A DNA stretch of 64,000 nt from Halomonas chromatireducens (GCF_001545155.1 NZ_CP014226.1:2370378-2434377), one strand, 5' to 3'; positions 37,996-47,867 are shown, numbered from the stretch's first letter. Made by a program: numbers and translations. Notes: generated by a model not told the origin, from the sequence alone.

Positions 37996-38256
37996 ATGGC
38001 GCGTGTCACCGTCGAAGATTGTCTGGAAAACGTCGAGAACCGTTTCAAGCTGGTGATGATCTCCACCCAGCGCGCTCGCCAACTCGCTCGCGGCTCCCGC
38101 GACGCCCAGCTGCCCTGGGAAAACGACAAGCCCACCGTGATGGCCCTGCGCGAAATTGCCGCCGGCCTGGTCGACAAGAGCGTGCTGGACGAGCCGATCG
38201 AGGCACCGGTCCGAATTCGCCATGAAGGCGAACCGGGCATCGCCATCGAGGAGTAA
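37996..38256 (+). CDS. rpoZ: RNA polymerase omega subunit
   Basis: 86 residues with the canonical omega sequence [20 protein letters not shown] and then [30 protein letters not shown]. It helps assemble the beta' subunit and forms part of one ppGpp-binding site. Its linkage to spoT, which begins 23 bases after its stop, fits this. The acidic C-terminal tail is usual. Confidence 0.97.
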   Translation: MARVTVEDCLENVENRFKLVMISTQRARQLARGSRDAQLPWENDKPTVMALREIAAGLVDKSVLDEPIEAPVRIRHEGEPGIAIEE

Positions 38257-38278
38257 GGCCAGCACTCAAGGCGCGCTA

Positions 38279-40414
38279 ATGTTCACCATCGACGACCTGG
38301 CCGACCGACTCGGCGGCTACCTACCTTCCGACGAGATCCAGCAGGTCAAGCGCGCCTTCTACTACGCCGAGCAGGCCCATGACGGGCAGCGGCGGCGTTC
38401 AGGCGAGCCCTACGTGACTCACCCCCTGGCCGTTGCCAATATCCTCGCCAACATGCATATGGACCATCAGAGCCTGATGTCGGCCATGCTGCACGACGTA
38501 ATCGAGGATACCGGGGTCTCCAAGGAAGCGCTTGCCGAACAGTTCGGCAAGCCGGTGGCGGAACTGGTCGATGGCGTATCCAAGCTGACCCAGATCACCT
38601 TCGAGGACAAGGCGGTCGCCCAGGCCGAGAACTTCCAGAAGATGGTGCTGGCGATGTCGCGGGACATTCGCGTCATTATCGTCAAACTCGCCGACCGGCT
38701 GCACAACATGCGCACCCTGGGTGCCCTGCGTCCCGAGAAAAAGCGCCGCATCGCCCGCGAGACCCTTGAAATTTACGCCCGTATCGCCAGCCGGCTGGGC
38801 ATCAACACCATCCGGGTGGAGCTCGAGGACCTCTCCTTTCAGGCACTGCATCCGATGCGTGCCGAGCGCATCAAGCGCGCCGTCTCCAGCGCCCGCGGTC
38901 ATCGCCGCTCGGCGATCCGCCAGATCCAGAACGCATTGCAGCAGAGCCTCGATGACGAACAACTCTCCGGCACAGTGATCGGTCGCCAGAAGCACTTGCT
39001 TTCCATCTACAAGAAGATGCGCGACCAGCGCAAGCCGTTCGCCGAGATCATGGATGTGTTCGGCTTTCGCATCATCACCGAGGACGTCGACAGCTGCTAC
39101 CGCATCCTCGGCGTGGTGCATAACCTCTACAAGCCGGTTCCCGGGCGCTTCAAGGACTATATCGCCATACCCAAGGCGAACGGCTACCAGAGCCTGCATA
39201 CCACCCTGTTCGGCAGCGGTGGCATGCCGATTGAGGTACAGATCCGTACCCGCGAGATGGAGGCCATGGCCAACAACGGCATCGCCGCCCACTGGCTCTA
39301 CAAGGCGGGGCAGACCGATCACCCCATCGCCGAAGGCAGCCACGCCCGCGCCCGGGAGTGGGTCAAGGGCCTGCTCGAAATGCAGCGCCACGCCGGCGAC
39401 TCGCTGGAGTTCATCGAGCACGTCAAGAACGACCTGTTTCCCGACGACATCTATGTCTTCACGCCTCGCGGCGACATCATGGAGCTGCCCCAGGGCGCCA
39501 CGGTCATCGACTTCGCCTATGCGGTACACACCGACATCGGCAATAACTGCATCGCGTGTCGCATCGATCGTCACCTGGCTCCGCTCTCCACCCGCCTGGA
39601 AAGCGGCCAGACGCTAGAGATCATCACTGCTCCCGGCGCCAAACCCAATCTCGCCTGGCTCAATTTCGTGGTTACCGCCAAGGCACGCTCGGCGATCCGC
39701 CATGCGCTAAAGCACCAGCAGCATACCGAAGCCGTGCAACTGGGCCGACGGATGCTCAACAAGGCTCTGAGCGAATTCGAGACCAGCCTGGAAGAGCTAC
39801 CGGAGCACGTCCTGCCTCAGGTGCTGGACGACCTGTCGCTCAAGCAGGAGGATAGCCTGCTGGAGGCCATCGGCTTGGGGACACGGGTAGCCTATGTGGT
39901 GGCCAGGCACCTGGTCGATGCCCTCCACGGCGACAAAGCCGACGACAGCCCGCGCTCCCTACAGCCCCACGGTCCCATCGTGATAAGCGGTGCCGAAGGC
40001 ATGGTGATCAAGTTTGCCCGCTGCTGTCACCCGCTGCCCGGCGACCCGGTGATCGGGCACCTCTCGGTGGGCAAAGGGATCGTGGTACACCGCACCGAAT
40101 GCCGTAATCTCGATGAGCTGAAGAGCGACCCCGACAAGCTGCTCGCCCTGGAGTGGTCCGCCGATATCGACGAGGACTTCCCCGTGGCCCTGCGACTGGA
40201 AATCGAGAGCCGCCGTGGCCTGGTTGCCGAACTGGCCAGCCTGGTCACCGATGCCGATGCCAATATCGAGCGCATCGGCATCGAGGAGCGCGACGTACGC
40301 CTCTCCATCGTCCACTTGACCCTGGCGGTGCATAACCGTGTGCATCTCGCCCGTATCATCAAGCGTATCCGCAACCTGCCACAGGTCGGCAAGATCACCC
40401 GCGTCGGCAACTGA
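38279..40414 (+). CDS. spoT: Bifunctional (p)ppGpp synthetase/hydrolase SpoT
   Basis: 711 residues from the ATG at 38279. The HD hydrolase domain is intact (VTHPLAVANILANM, MLHDVIEDT, LADRLHNMRTL). The synthetase-like domain follows (FGFRIITEDVDSCYRILGVVH, RFKDYIAIPKANGYQSLHT), then a TGS domain (DIYVFTPRGDIMELPQGATVIDFAYA), a CCHPLPGD motif and a C-terminal ACT domain. It is the only RelA/SpoT homologue in the window. It balances alarmone levels in stress. Its frame opens 123 bases earlier inside rpoZ, but the ATG at 38279 matches the family N-terminus. Confidence 0.96.
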   Translation: MFTIDDLADRLGGYLPSDEIQQVKRAFYYAEQAHDGQRRRSGEPYVTHPLAVANILANMHMDHQSLMSAMLHDVIEDTGVSKEALAEQFGKPVAELVDGVSKLTQITFEDKAVAQAENFQKMVLAMSRDIRVIIVKLADRLHNMRTLGALRPEKKRRIARETLEIYARIASRLGINTIRVELEDLSFQALHPMRAERIKRAVSSARGHRRSAIRQIQNALQQSLDDEQLSGTVIGRQKHLLSIYKKMRDQRKPFAEIMDVFGFRIITEDVDSCYRILGVVHNLYKPVPGRFKDYIAIPKANGYQSLHTTLFGSGGMPIEVQIRTREMEAMANNGIAAHWLYKAGQTDHPIAEGSHARAREWVKGLLEMQRHAGDSLEFIEHVKNDLFPDDIYVFTPRGDIMELPQGATVIDFAYAVHTDIGNNCIACRIDRHLAPLSTRLESGQTLEIITAPGAKPNLAWLNFVVTAKARSAIRHALKHQQHTEAVQLGRRMLNKALSEFETSLEELPEHVLPQVLDDLSLKQEDSLLEAIGLGTRVAYVVARHLVDALHGDKADDSPRSLQPHGPIVISGAEGMVIKFARCCHPLPGDPVIGHLSVGKGIVVHRTECRNLDELKSDPDKLLALEWSADIDEDFPVALRLEIESRRGLVAELASLVTDADANIERIGIEERDVRLSIVHLTLAVHNRVHLARIIKRIRNLPQVGKITRVGN

Positions 40415-40507
40415 CGTCATTCGATCCACTGGCCGCCCATGGTGCGGTCAGCAGCGTCACTTCGACGATCCCACTTTTCATTCACTACGAACAGAAGGAG
40501 CTTCTCC

Positions 40508-40897
40508 ATGAGCAACAAGGCCGTCATCAACACCGACAAGGCACCCGCTGCCATCGGCCCCTACTCCCAGGCGATCAAGGCCGGCAATACCATCTATCTA
40601 TCCGGCCAGATTCCCCTCGATCCGGCCACCATGGCGCTGGTGTCCGACGATTTCGAGGACCAGGCCCGTCAGGTATTCACCAATCTCAAGGCCGTCTGCG
40701 AAGAGGCCGCCGGCTCGCTGGGCGAAATCGTCAAGCTCAACCTCTACCTGGTGGATCTGGACAATTTCGCCATCGTCAACAAGGTGATGGAGGAGTTCTT
40801 CGACAAGCCCTACCCTGCCCGCGCCGCGGTGGGCGTCAAGGCGCTGCCCAAGGGCGCCCAGTTCGAGGCGGAAGCTGTAATGGTCATCGGCGACTAG
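40508..40897 (+). CDS. ridA: Reactive imine/enamine deaminase RidA
   Basis: 129 residues from the ATG at 40508 after AGAAGGAG. It is a single RidA/YjgF domain: [24 protein letters not shown], the catalytic Arg in [17 protein letters not shown], and the Glu in FEAEAVMV. It hydrolyses 2-aminoacrylate and related imines from PLP enzymes, protecting metabolism. It follows spoT, as in related genomes. Confidence 0.96.
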   Translation: MSNKAVINTDKAPAAIGPYSQAIKAGNTIYLSGQIPLDPATMALVSDDFEDQARQVFTNLKAVCEEAAGSLGEIVKLNLYLVDLDNFAIVNKVMEEFFDKPYPARAAVGVKALPKGAQFEAEAVMVIGD

Positions 40898-40955
40898 GAA
40901 AGGCGGACTCGCTACTGCGCTCGAGACGCGACTCCATCCTTTTCGGCTTTAATCG

Positions 40956-41468
40956 ATGCGACTCTTCCTGGCCCTAACCCCGCCGCCCGAGCTGCGCAGG
41001 CGGCTCGGTGAGCTGGCGGATTTCGCCCACGCCCGCTGCGGCGGGCGACGCATGCCGGACGAGAGCCTGCACCTGACGCTCGCCTTTCTCGGCGAGGTTG
41101 AGGAGGGGCAGGCCCTCGAGCTCGCCGAATGGGTGCAGGGCCTTGCCATCGCGCCCGGCGAGTGGCGCCTCGACGGCTGGGGCTGCTTCAAGCGCCCCGG
41201 TATCGTCTGGGTCGGGAGCCAGGCACCCGACCCGACGCTGGAAGAGCTGCAGCACGAGCTCTGGCAAGGCCTGGAGGCCCGTGGCTTGACCGGCCGTCCA
41301 GGCAGGTTCGTCCCTCATGTCACTCTGCTGCGGCGCGCTGCCTCACTCGATACTGACTGCTTTCCAGAATTGGACCTTGGCTGGCCGTATAAGGAAGTTG
41401 AGCTGATCCAATCCCTCACCGATAAACACGGTGCGCGTTACCGCACCCTGGCCGTATCGAAGGGCTGA
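40956..41468 (+). CDS. thpR: RNA 2',3'-cyclic phosphodiesterase (ThpR/LigT family)
   Basis: 170 residues. Two HxTx motifs of the 2H phosphoesterase family are present: LHLTLAFLGEV and PHVTLLRR. The start MRLFLALTPPPELRRRL is typical (RxFxAL..P). It opens 2',3'-cyclic phosphates of RNA to the 2'-phosphate and is able to ligate tRNA halves in vitro; the physiological role is unclear. It follows ridA by 58 bases. Confidence 0.92.
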   Translation: MRLFLALTPPPELRRRLGELADFAHARCGGRRMPDESLHLTLAFLGEVEEGQALELAEWVQGLAIAPGEWRLDGWGCFKRPGIVWVGSQAPDPTLEELQHELWQGLEARGLTGRPGRFVPHVTLLRRAASLDTDCFPELDLGWPYKEVELIQSLTDKHGARYRTLAVSKG

Positions 41469-41480
41469 GGCCTTAGAAAA

Positions 41481-41516
41481 AGCGCACCAATAATTCGCTT
41501 ACCAATTATTGGCGCT
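41481..41516. terminator. Hairpin downstream of thpR
   Basis: AGCGC-A-CCAATAATT pairs with AATTATTGG-CGCT (one bulged base) around an eight-base loop. It lies 12 bases after the thpR stop and is preceded by AAAAA, which gives a T-run on the other strand. It is likely a terminator for thpR and possibly for the convergent epimerase gene. Confidence 0.65.
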
Positions 41517-41714
41517 CCAACAAATGGAGAGCAAGGCACTTCGGACAATACCGATGCTCCCGCTCTGGGCTGTCAGACGATCGCCGACAGTGAAGCCGAC
41601 CTGCATGTGGCTGGCGGAGCGATCAGCGAATCAAACGCAGCATCAAGCGACCCGGCGATGGCTTCGAGGTATCAACTCTGGACTATCGCCGAGCGCTCGC
41701 AACGGTGAACCGGC

Positions 41715-42587
41715 CTAGACCGGCTCCGGCAGGAAGCCACCCTCTTTCATCACCTGGGCATAGCCGTCACGGTAGCTGGGGTAGCGGAAGGTGTAGCCGG
41801 TCTCAAGCAGTCGGGTATTGTCGCAGCGCTTGCTGGCACGCTTGCGCAACGGCGCCTGGATGACTTCCGTGGGCTCCACCTTGAGTTTGCCCGCCATCCA
41901 GGCCATGACTTCGTAGAGCGGGTCCGGGGCGCAGTCGCTGGCCAGATAGAGGTCCTCCAGCGGCTTTCCTGACTCGCTGAGTTCGATCAGGTGCTTGAGC
42001 ACGCCGGCACAGTCGTCGCGATGGATGCGGTTGGAGTACATGGGCGGGGTCGCCGGCGCAATGCGGCCTTCCAGCACCTGTCGGATCAGGCGGTCACGGC
42101 CTGGCCCGTAGATGCCGGAAAAGCGCACCGCCGTGCCGGGTATCGGGCTATCATGAAGAGCCTGTTCCGCTTCCCGCATCAGCACCCCGGAGAAGCCGGG
42201 TGCCTCGGCAGGGCTCTCTTCGTTCACCAGCTCGCCTTCCTTCTGGCTGTAGACGCTGGTTGAAGAGACGAACAGAATTCGCTGCGGCGCGCTATCGCGC
42301 CCCTCGTAGGTACGCAGTACCGACTGGAGACCATCGAGATAGGCGGCACGGTAGGCGGCCTCCTCGAAGCGGTCGGCGCTGAGTACATAGACCACGAAAT
42401 CGGCGTCGGGAAGCTTGGCCAGTGCAGCTTCGTCGCTGAGGTCCAGTGCCAGGGGCTCGATGCCGCTGCCCTCCAGTGCCGCTACCCCGCGTCGAGCACC
42501 AATGACCCGATGACCCGCCGCGATCAGCTCGCCGCCGAGTACCATGCCGATATCGCCACAACCTAGAATCAATGTCGTTTTCTTCAC
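41715..42587 (-). CDS. NAD(P)-dependent epimerase/dehydratase-like protein (YeeZ type)
   Basis: 290 residues from the GTG at 42587, which has GAGAGAAAG in front; an ATG at 42629 would add 14 residues. An extended short-chain dehydrogenase fold: the dinucleotide motif LGCGDIGMVLGG, then ILFVSSTSVYSQKEGELVNE with the Ser/Tyr region, and VRFSGIYGPGRDRL. The active-site YxxxK is not evident: after VYSQK comes no second Tyr/Lys pair, as in E. coli YeeZ-like proteins. The substrate is unknown. It is divergent from oxyR. Confidence 0.82.
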   Translation of the reverse strand: MKKTTLILGCGDIGMVLGGELIAAGHRVIGARRGVAALEGSGIEPLALDLSDEAALAKLPDADFVVYVLSADRFEEAAYRAAYLDGLQSVLRTYEGRDSAPQRILFVSSTSVYSQKEGELVNEESPAEAPGFSGVLMREAEQALHDSPIPGTAVRFSGIYGPGRDRLIRQVLEGRIAPATPPMYSNRIHRDDCAGVLKHLIELSESGKPLEDLYLASDCAPDPLYEVMAWMAGKLKVEPTEVIQAPLRKRASKRCDNTRLLETGYTFRYPSYRDGYAQVMKEGGFLPEPV

Positions 42588-42668
42588 CTTTCTCTCGCCC
42601 CCTGATAAAAAGTCCCTATTGATATCCATACATCTATCGTCCGAGAGGATGCCCGAAGGGCACCAACC

Positions 42669-43589
42669 ATGACTCTAACAGAACTTCGCTATATCGTAAC
42701 CTTGGCGCAGGAGCGCCACTTCGGCCGCGCCGCTGAGCGCTGCTTCGTATCCCAGCCGACCCTGTCGGTGGCGGTCAAGAAACTCGAGGAGGAGCTTGGG
42801 GTTGCACTCTTCGAACGCTCCAAGTCCACCGTTCAGGTGACCCCCATGGGTGAGAGGATTGTCGAGCAGGCCCAGCGTGTGCTGGAACAGAGCAGCGTGA
42901 TCAAGGAGCTGGCCAACGCCGGCAAGGATCAACTGGCCAGCCCCCTGCGCATCGGTGCCATCTACACCATCGGCCCCTACCTTTTCCCGCACCTGGTGCC
43001 GGCACTGGCACGCAGCGCATCGCAGATGTCGCTGTATATCGAGGAAGGCTTCACCGCCAGCCTGCGTCACAAGCTGAGGAGCGGGGAACTCGACGCCATC
43101 ATCATCGCACTGCCGTTCAACGAAACCGACGTCGTCACCAAGCCGCTCTACGACGAGGAGTTCGAGGTGCTGATCCCCGCCGACCATGCCTGGGCCCAGC
43201 GCGACCATATCGACAAGGAGGACCTCCTCAACGAGCGCCTGCTGCTGCTGGGTGAAGGGCACTGCTTCCGCGACCAGATACTCGAGGCGTGTCCGGCCAT
43301 CAGCCACAAGCTCAACAGCCCCCACAACACCCTGACGGCCGAAGGGGGCTCCCTGGAGACCATCCGGCATATGGTGGCCTCCAAGCTCGGCATCACGGTA
43401 CTGCCCCGCTCCGCTATCGGTACCGTCCATTACGAGACTGGCCTGCTCACCAGCCGGCCGTTCAGCGCCCCGGCACCCTCGCGCACCGTGGCCATTGCCT
43501 GGCGAGCCAGCTTCCCGCGACCGCGCGCCATCGACGCTGTGACCAATGCCATCACACAGTGTCATGAGGCACTCCCCGAGACGGCATGA
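42669..43589 (+). CDS. oxyR: Peroxide-sensing LysR-type regulator OxyR
   Basis: 306 residues. The HTH is at 1-60 (MTLTELRYIVTLAQERHFGRAAE). The peroxide switch cysteines are at the E. coli positions, Cys199 and Cys208 in GEGHCFRDQILEAC. On oxidation the disulfide changes the DNA contacts and activates katG/ahp-type genes. The 81-base gap to the divergent epimerase holds TATTGATATCCATACATCTAT, in which the tetranucleotide CTAT is repeated; this could be part of an autoregulatory OxyR site but does not fully match the ATAG-N7-CTAT pattern. The stop overlaps recG (ATGA). Confidence 0.96.
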   Translation: MTLTELRYIVTLAQERHFGRAAERCFVSQPTLSVAVKKLEEELGVALFERSKSTVQVTPMGERIVEQAQRVLEQSSVIKELANAGKDQLASPLRIGAIYTIGPYLFPHLVPALARSASQMSLYIEEGFTASLRHKLRSGELDAIIIALPFNETDVVTKPLYDEEFEVLIPADHAWAQRDHIDKEDLLNERLLLLGEGHCFRDQILEACPAISHKLNSPHNTLTAEGGSLETIRHMVASKLGITVLPRSAIGTVHYETGLLTSRPFSAPAPSRTVAIAWRASFPRPRAIDAVTNAITQCHEALPETA

Positions 43590-45679
43590 GCGCTGACATG
43601 AATGCGCTCCACGCGCCGGTCACCTCTCTCAAAGGCGTTGGCGAGGCGCTGGTGTTGAAGCTGGCCCGGCTGCGTGTGGCCTGCGTGGCGGACCTGCTCT
43701 TTCACCTGCCCCTGCGCTATCAGGACCGTACCCGTATCACGCCCATCGGCACCCTGCGTGCCGGACACGAAGCCGTGGTGGAGGGAGAGGTCATGGCCAG
43801 CGAAGTGGTGCGCGGCCGGCGTCGCAGCCTGCTGGTGCGGCTGCGCGACGGATCGGGTATTTTGAGCCTGCGCTTCTTCCATTTCTCGCCAGTCCAGCAG
43901 CAGCAATTTCGTCCGGGCGCGAGGATACGCGCCTTCGGCGAGGCCCGGGCCGGCGCCACCGGACTCGAGATCTATCATCCTGAGTACCGGCTGCTGAGCA
44001 CCGATGCCCCGCCGGTAGAGGACCACCTGACGCCGATCTATCCCACCACCGAAGGGCTCCACCAGACGCGACTAAGGGCGCTGATCGAACAGGCGCTGGG
44101 GCAGCTCGACGCCGCCCCCGAGGCGCTTCCCGACTGGCTACCCGACTCGCTTCGACAGCGCTTCGGCCTGCCCGAGCTGCACCACTGCCTGAAGGTGCTG
44201 CATCAACCGCCGCCGGATGCCGACCCCGACCAGCTGGCCAGCGGCCTGCATCCCGCCAGCCGGCGGCTGGCCCTGGAAGAATTGCTCGCCCACCGCCTCA
44301 GCCTGCGCGAGGTACGCCTGCGCATCCAGCAGGACGGCGCCCCGGTTCTGCCTGGCGGACGCAGCCTGCAGACGCGCTTCCTCACCCAGCTGCCCTTCTC
44401 GCTGACTGGCGCCCAGCGCCGGGTGCTCGACGAGATCGGCGCCGACCTGGGCCGCGAGGTGCCCATGCTGCGCCTGGTCCAGGGTGACGTGGGCTCGGGC
44501 AAGACGGTGGTGGCGGCCATGGCGGCGCTGTCGGCCATTGGCGGCGACTGCCAGGCGGCGATGATGGCGCCCACCGAGATCCTGGCCGAACAGCATTACC
44601 GGACCTTCCGCGCCTGGTTCGAGCCGCTCGGCATCGAAGTCGCATGGCTGGCCGGCAAGCTCAAGGGCAAGGCACGGCTGGATACCAAGGCCGCCATCCA
44701 GGACGGCCGTGCGCGCATGGTGGTAGGAACCCACGCCCTGTTTCAGGGAGACGTGCATTTCCAGCGCCTGGGCCTGGCCATCGTCGACGAACAGCACCGC
44801 TTCGGCGTACACCAGCGCCTGGCGCTGCGCGAGAAGGGCGAGGCCGGCGGCCTGACCCCCCATCAACTGGTGATGACCGCCACGCCGATCCCACGCACCC
44901 TGGCGATGAGCGCCTATGCCGACCTGGATGTCTCTATCATCGACGAGTTGCCACCGGGGCGGACCCCGGTCAAGACGGTGGTGGTCCCGGACGAGCGCCG
45001 GCCCGATGTGGTGGCACGCATCCGCCATGCCTGCGCCGAGGGGCGCCAGGCCTACTGGGTCTGCACCCTGATCGAGGAGTCCGAAGCCCTGCAGTGCCAG
45101 GCCGCCGAGGCGACCCACGCAGAGCTCGGCGAGGCGCTGCCGGAGCTTGCCATCGGTCTGGTCCACGGGCGCATGAAGGCGACGGAAAAGGCCGCGGTGA
45201 TGGACGCCTTCAAGGCCGGCGAGCTCGACCTGCTGGTAGCCACCACGGTGATCGAGGTCGGGGTCGATGTGCCCAACGCCAGCCTGATGATCATCGAGAA
45301 CCCGGAGCGCCTAGGGCTATCACAGCTTCATCAGCTGCGCGGCCGGGTCGGGCGGGGCTCCACCGAGAGCTTCTGCGTTCTGCTCTACCGCGGCCCGCTC
45401 TCGGCCCACTCCCGGGAGCGGCTGGGCGTCATGCGCGAAACCACCGATGGCTTCCGTATCGCCGAGAAGGATCTGGAGCTGCGCGGCCCCGGCGAGGTGC
45501 TGGGCACCCGCCAGACCGGACTCGCCCAGATGAAGATCGCCGACCTGGAACGTGACGCCGACCTGCTGGAGCGGGTCTCGCCGCTGGCCGATGCGCTGCT
45601 AGCCAGCCACCCCGAGGCCAGCCAGCCGTTGATTCGCCGCTGGCTGGGCGAGCAGGCGGGGCGCTACGGGCAGGTTTAA
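43586..45679 (+). CDS. recG: ATP-dependent DNA helicase RecG
   Basis: 697 residues, of normal length. An N-terminal wedge/OB domain precedes a superfamily 2 helicase: Walker A QGDVGSGKTVVAAMAAL, MMAPTEILAEQHY, DEQHRFGVHQR (DExH box), MTATPIPRTLAM, then LVATTVIEVGVDVPNASLMI and LHQLRGRVGRG. It reverses stalled forks and processes recombination intermediates. The ATG overlaps the oxyR stop by four bases, so the two are coupled, as in Pseudomonas. Confidence 0.97.
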   Translation: MSADMNALHAPVTSLKGVGEALVLKLARLRVACVADLLFHLPLRYQDRTRITPIGTLRAGHEAVVEGEVMASEVVRGRRRSLLVRLRDGSGILSLRFFHFSPVQQQQFRPGARIRAFGEARAGATGLEIYHPEYRLLSTDAPPVEDHLTPIYPTTEGLHQTRLRALIEQALGQLDAAPEALPDWLPDSLRQRFGLPELHHCLKVLHQPPPDADPDQLASGLHPASRRLALEELLAHRLSLREVRLRIQQDGAPVLPGGRSLQTRFLTQLPFSLTGAQRRVLDEIGADLGREVPMLRLVQGDVGSGKTVVAAMAALSAIGGDCQAAMMAPTEILAEQHYRTFRAWFEPLGIEVAWLAGKLKGKARLDTKAAIQDGRARMVVGTHALFQGDVHFQRLGLAIVDEQHRFGVHQRLALREKGEAGGLTPHQLVMTATPIPRTLAMSAYADLDVSIIDELPPGRTPVKTVVVPDERRPDVVARIRHACAEGRQAYWVCTLIEESEALQCQAAEATHAELGEALPELAIGLVHGRMKATEKAAVMDAFKAGELDLLVATTVIEVGVDVPNASLMIIENPERLGLSQLHQLRGRVGRGSTESFCVLLYRGPLSAHSRERLGVMRETTDGFRIAEKDLELRGPGEVLGTRQTGLAQMKIADLERDADLLERVSPLADALLASHPEASQPLIRRWLGEQAGRYGQV

Positions 45680-45775
45680 TGCCCGCTACACAGGATTTGG
45701 ATGGAAACTGATCAACACGACCGATACCGGTGGGAACGCAAGGGCCGGTAAGCCGTCAGGACAATGAATGCAGGC

Positions 45776-46132
45776 TTACAGGTGCTTGAGCAGCTTCTGC
45801 AGCTTGTTGAGGTCACTGGAGTCACCGACCAGGCGCACGTTACCTGCCATCATGCCGTCGAGGAAGGCCTGCTGGGTCGGCTTGCGAAGCACCTTGATGG
45901 CGGTGGCCTCGTCCTCGAAGCGCAGCTCCAGGTCGAGATCCACGGGAAGTCCCGCCCCGGCGTGGATGCCCTTGGGGGACATGCGGTAATGCCGGGCGAT
46001 GGAGAGATTCTCGGTCGCGATACCCCAGTCGAGGCTACGCATCTCGGTGATGGTTTCGCGAAAACGTGGCTTGCGGCGCAGTGCAAACTTGAGCAACCAG
46101 CCCAACAGCCACAGCATGAGTCTCAGCTTCAT
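45776..46132 (-). CDS. SCP2-like small protein
   Basis: 118 residues. A short amphipathic N-terminus (MLWLLGWLLKFALRR) is followed by a domain whose end, FLDGMMAGNVRLVGDSSDLNKLQKLL, resembles sterol-carrier-protein-2 domains (FxxGxxxGxIxVxGD). The family's lipid-binding role is known from other members; here it is inference. Convergent with recG; upstream on the same strand lies the HU gene, separated by a hairpin. Confidence 0.65.
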   Translation of the reverse strand: MKLRLMLWLLGWLLKFALRRKPRFRETITEMRSLDWGIATENLSIARHYRMSPKGIHAGAGLPVDLDLELRFEDEATAIKVLRKPTQQAFLDGMMAGNVRLVGDSSDLNKLQKLLKHL

Positions 46133-46166
46133 GTCGAATCCGCTTCGATCAGGAACGGGATGAAAC

Positions 46167-46193
46167 CGCGGCCTGCAACAACGGCAGGCCGCG
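46167..46193 (-). terminator. Hairpin after the HU gene
   Basis: CGCGGCCTGC and GCAGGCCGCG form a 10-bp stem with a seven-base loop, 24 bases beyond the HU stop and before the SCP2-like start. It would end the HU transcript and limit read-through into the next gene. Confidence 0.65.
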
Positions 46194-46216
46194 CCACGAA
46201 AGCGCTCCGCGTGGCG

Positions 46217-46495
46217 TCAGCCCTTGCCGACAGCATCCTTGAGCCCCTTCCCGGGCTTGAAAGCCACGGTCTTGCTGGCTGGAATGGCCAGAGGCTGGCC
46301 TGTCTGCGGGTTCTTGCCGGTGCGGGCGGCTCGCTCGCGCACGGTGAAAGTCCCGAAACCGATCAGTGATACATCCTGACCCTGAGCGACGCTTCCAGTA
46401 ATCTCATCGAGAATGACGTTGAGCACCTGACTCGCCTTGTCCTTCGAAAGTTCCGCACGCTCGGCAATCGCCGCAGCAAGTTCTGGCTTCCGCAT
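46217..46495 (-). CDS. HU-family DNA-binding protein
   Basis: 92 residues, the HU/IHF size. The conserved beta-arm is GFGTFTVRERAARTGKNPQTGQ and the ending IPASKTVAFKPGKGLKDAV is typical. A strong ribosome site (AGGAGGGG) precedes the ATG. It bends and compacts DNA. It corresponds in position to the HU-like gene found between recG and rubB in Pseudomonas, as I recall that order. Which HU paralogue it is cannot be settled. Confidence 0.93.
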   Translation of the reverse strand: MRKPELAAAIAERAELSKDKASQVLNVILDEITGSVAQGQDVSLIGFGTFTVRERAARTGKNPQTGQPLAIPASKTVAFKPGKGLKDAVGKG

Positions 46496-46706
46496 AAATC
46501 CCCTCCTGGTATTGGCTATTTCCCGACGCTGGGCGCCGGTGTGTTGTTATCCGCACGAGCGACTCATGTAATACGAACCGCCTCTCGCTTCCGGGTATGA
46601 AGCCCTTGATGTGCCACGCATGAAACCCTTGCTACCCGGGAAGCGCCATGCAAGGTGACGCTGTCGTCAGCTGCGGGCCCAAAGCCCCGTAGTGCTGTTG
46701 ACGCCA

Positions 46707-47867
46707 CTAGCCTAGCAATGGCGGTGTCGCTCGCGCCAGCTCAACTTTCCGCCGCACGCAGCTCCCTGTCAACGCAAAGCCGATCAAACGTTCGTCTTGG
46801 GTCTCGGCGAATGCTGCCAGATCACGTCCTTCCCCTTCGATTCGCCAGCGTGCCGGTGAACGGGTCGGCGGCATTGCCACGACAGGCAGCAGCGAAGTCT
46901 TGACCAGTATCGGCCAGGCTCCATAGGCCACCTCGGAGGGCTCGCCTGTCAATGTCTGCGCCAGCGCCTTGGCACTGGCCTGCAGCGGCTGAACGTACAT
47001 GGCATTGACCCCATCGACACAGGCCACGTCGCCCAGGGCGTAGATCCCGGGCGCCGACGTTTCGAGCCGACGATTCACCAGAATGCCCGCCGCACCGGTC
47101 TCGAGGCCAGCCGCTGCGGCCAGTTCCACTCTAGGCCGCAGCCCGGTGGCCACCAATACCAGGTCGGCCTCAAGCCGGCTGCCGCCGCTGAGCATGATTC
47201 CGATGGCGCTGCCGACGCTCTCCAGCGCTTCCAGGCTGCGTCCCAGCGCCAGCGTCATGCCAGCTTCGACGAAGGCTTCTCCCAGCGCACGCCCCAGCGG
47301 CTCCGGCAGCAGTCGCGGCAGCGGTGCACTCTCCGGCGCCACCAGGGTGATTTCGTGTCCGCCGGCGATCAGGTCATTGGCGAATTCGCAGCCGACCAGG
47401 CCCGCACCGACGATGGCCACGCGGGCCCGGCGGCCCAACGCTTCCAGCGCAGCATGAAATCGACGGTAGTCGTCGAGGTCGTTGATGGTGAAGGCGCGCC
47501 CGGCCACTGTGTCGGGAATCTTGAAGGGCACCGCCGGTGCCGCTCCGGTGGCCAGCACCAGCTCGCTCCAGGGCAGGCGCTCGTCACCGATGTGCAGCTC
47601 ACGCGCCTCCCTGTCGATGCCCTCCACCCGGGTATGGGTACGCATCACCACGCCCAGCTGGTCGGCCGCTTCCAGCGCCGAGCGGGTGGCCAGCCGCGCG
47701 GGCGGCAGGCCCTTGGCGAAGCCGGTGGATAGCAGTGGCTTGGCGTAGTCATCGCCACTATCGGCGGTGATCAGGACGATAGGGCGCGCCGTATCCCGGG
47801 CACGAACCTGCCGGGCCAGGCCAAGGCCCGCCATGCCGGAACCGACAATGATCAGGGGAGCGGTCAT
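46707..47867 (-). CDS. rubB: FAD-dependent rubredoxin-NAD(+) reductase-like protein
   Basis: 386 residues from the ATG at 47867. It has two Rossmann folds: the FAD motif IIVGSGMAGLGLARQ at the N-terminus and the NAD motif VAIVGAGLVGCEFANDL around residue 145. GIYALGDVACVDG is the second FAD contact. The domain pattern and genomic place (HU, rubB, then ubiC/ubiA) match rubredoxin reductases. It passes electrons from NADH to rubredoxin. No rubredoxin gene (CxxCG…CPxCG) is found in the 114 bases before ubiC or nearby. Confidence 0.85.
   Translation of the reverse strand: MTAPLIIVGSGMAGLGLARQVRARDTARPIVLITADSGDDYAKPLLSTGFAKGLPPARLATRSALEAADQLGVVMRTHTRVEGIDREARELHIGDERLPWSELVLATGAAPAVPFKIPDTVAGRAFTINDLDDYRRFHAALEALGRRARVAIVGAGLVGCEFANDLIAGGHEITLVAPESAPLPRLLPEPLGRALGEAFVEAGMTLALGRSLEALESVGSAIGIMLSGGSRLEADLVLVATGLRPRVELAAAAGLETGAAGILVNRRLETSAPGIYALGDVACVDGVNAMYVQPLQASAKALAQTLTGEPSEVAYGAWPILVKTSLLPVVAMPPTRSPARWRIEGEGRDLAAFAETQDERLIGFALTGSCVRRKVELARATPPLLG

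Noticed and set aside
42588..42668. A full OxyR box between the epimerase gene and oxyR
   Set aside because: CTAT occurs twice, but the spacing does not fit the four-tetranucleotide consensus.
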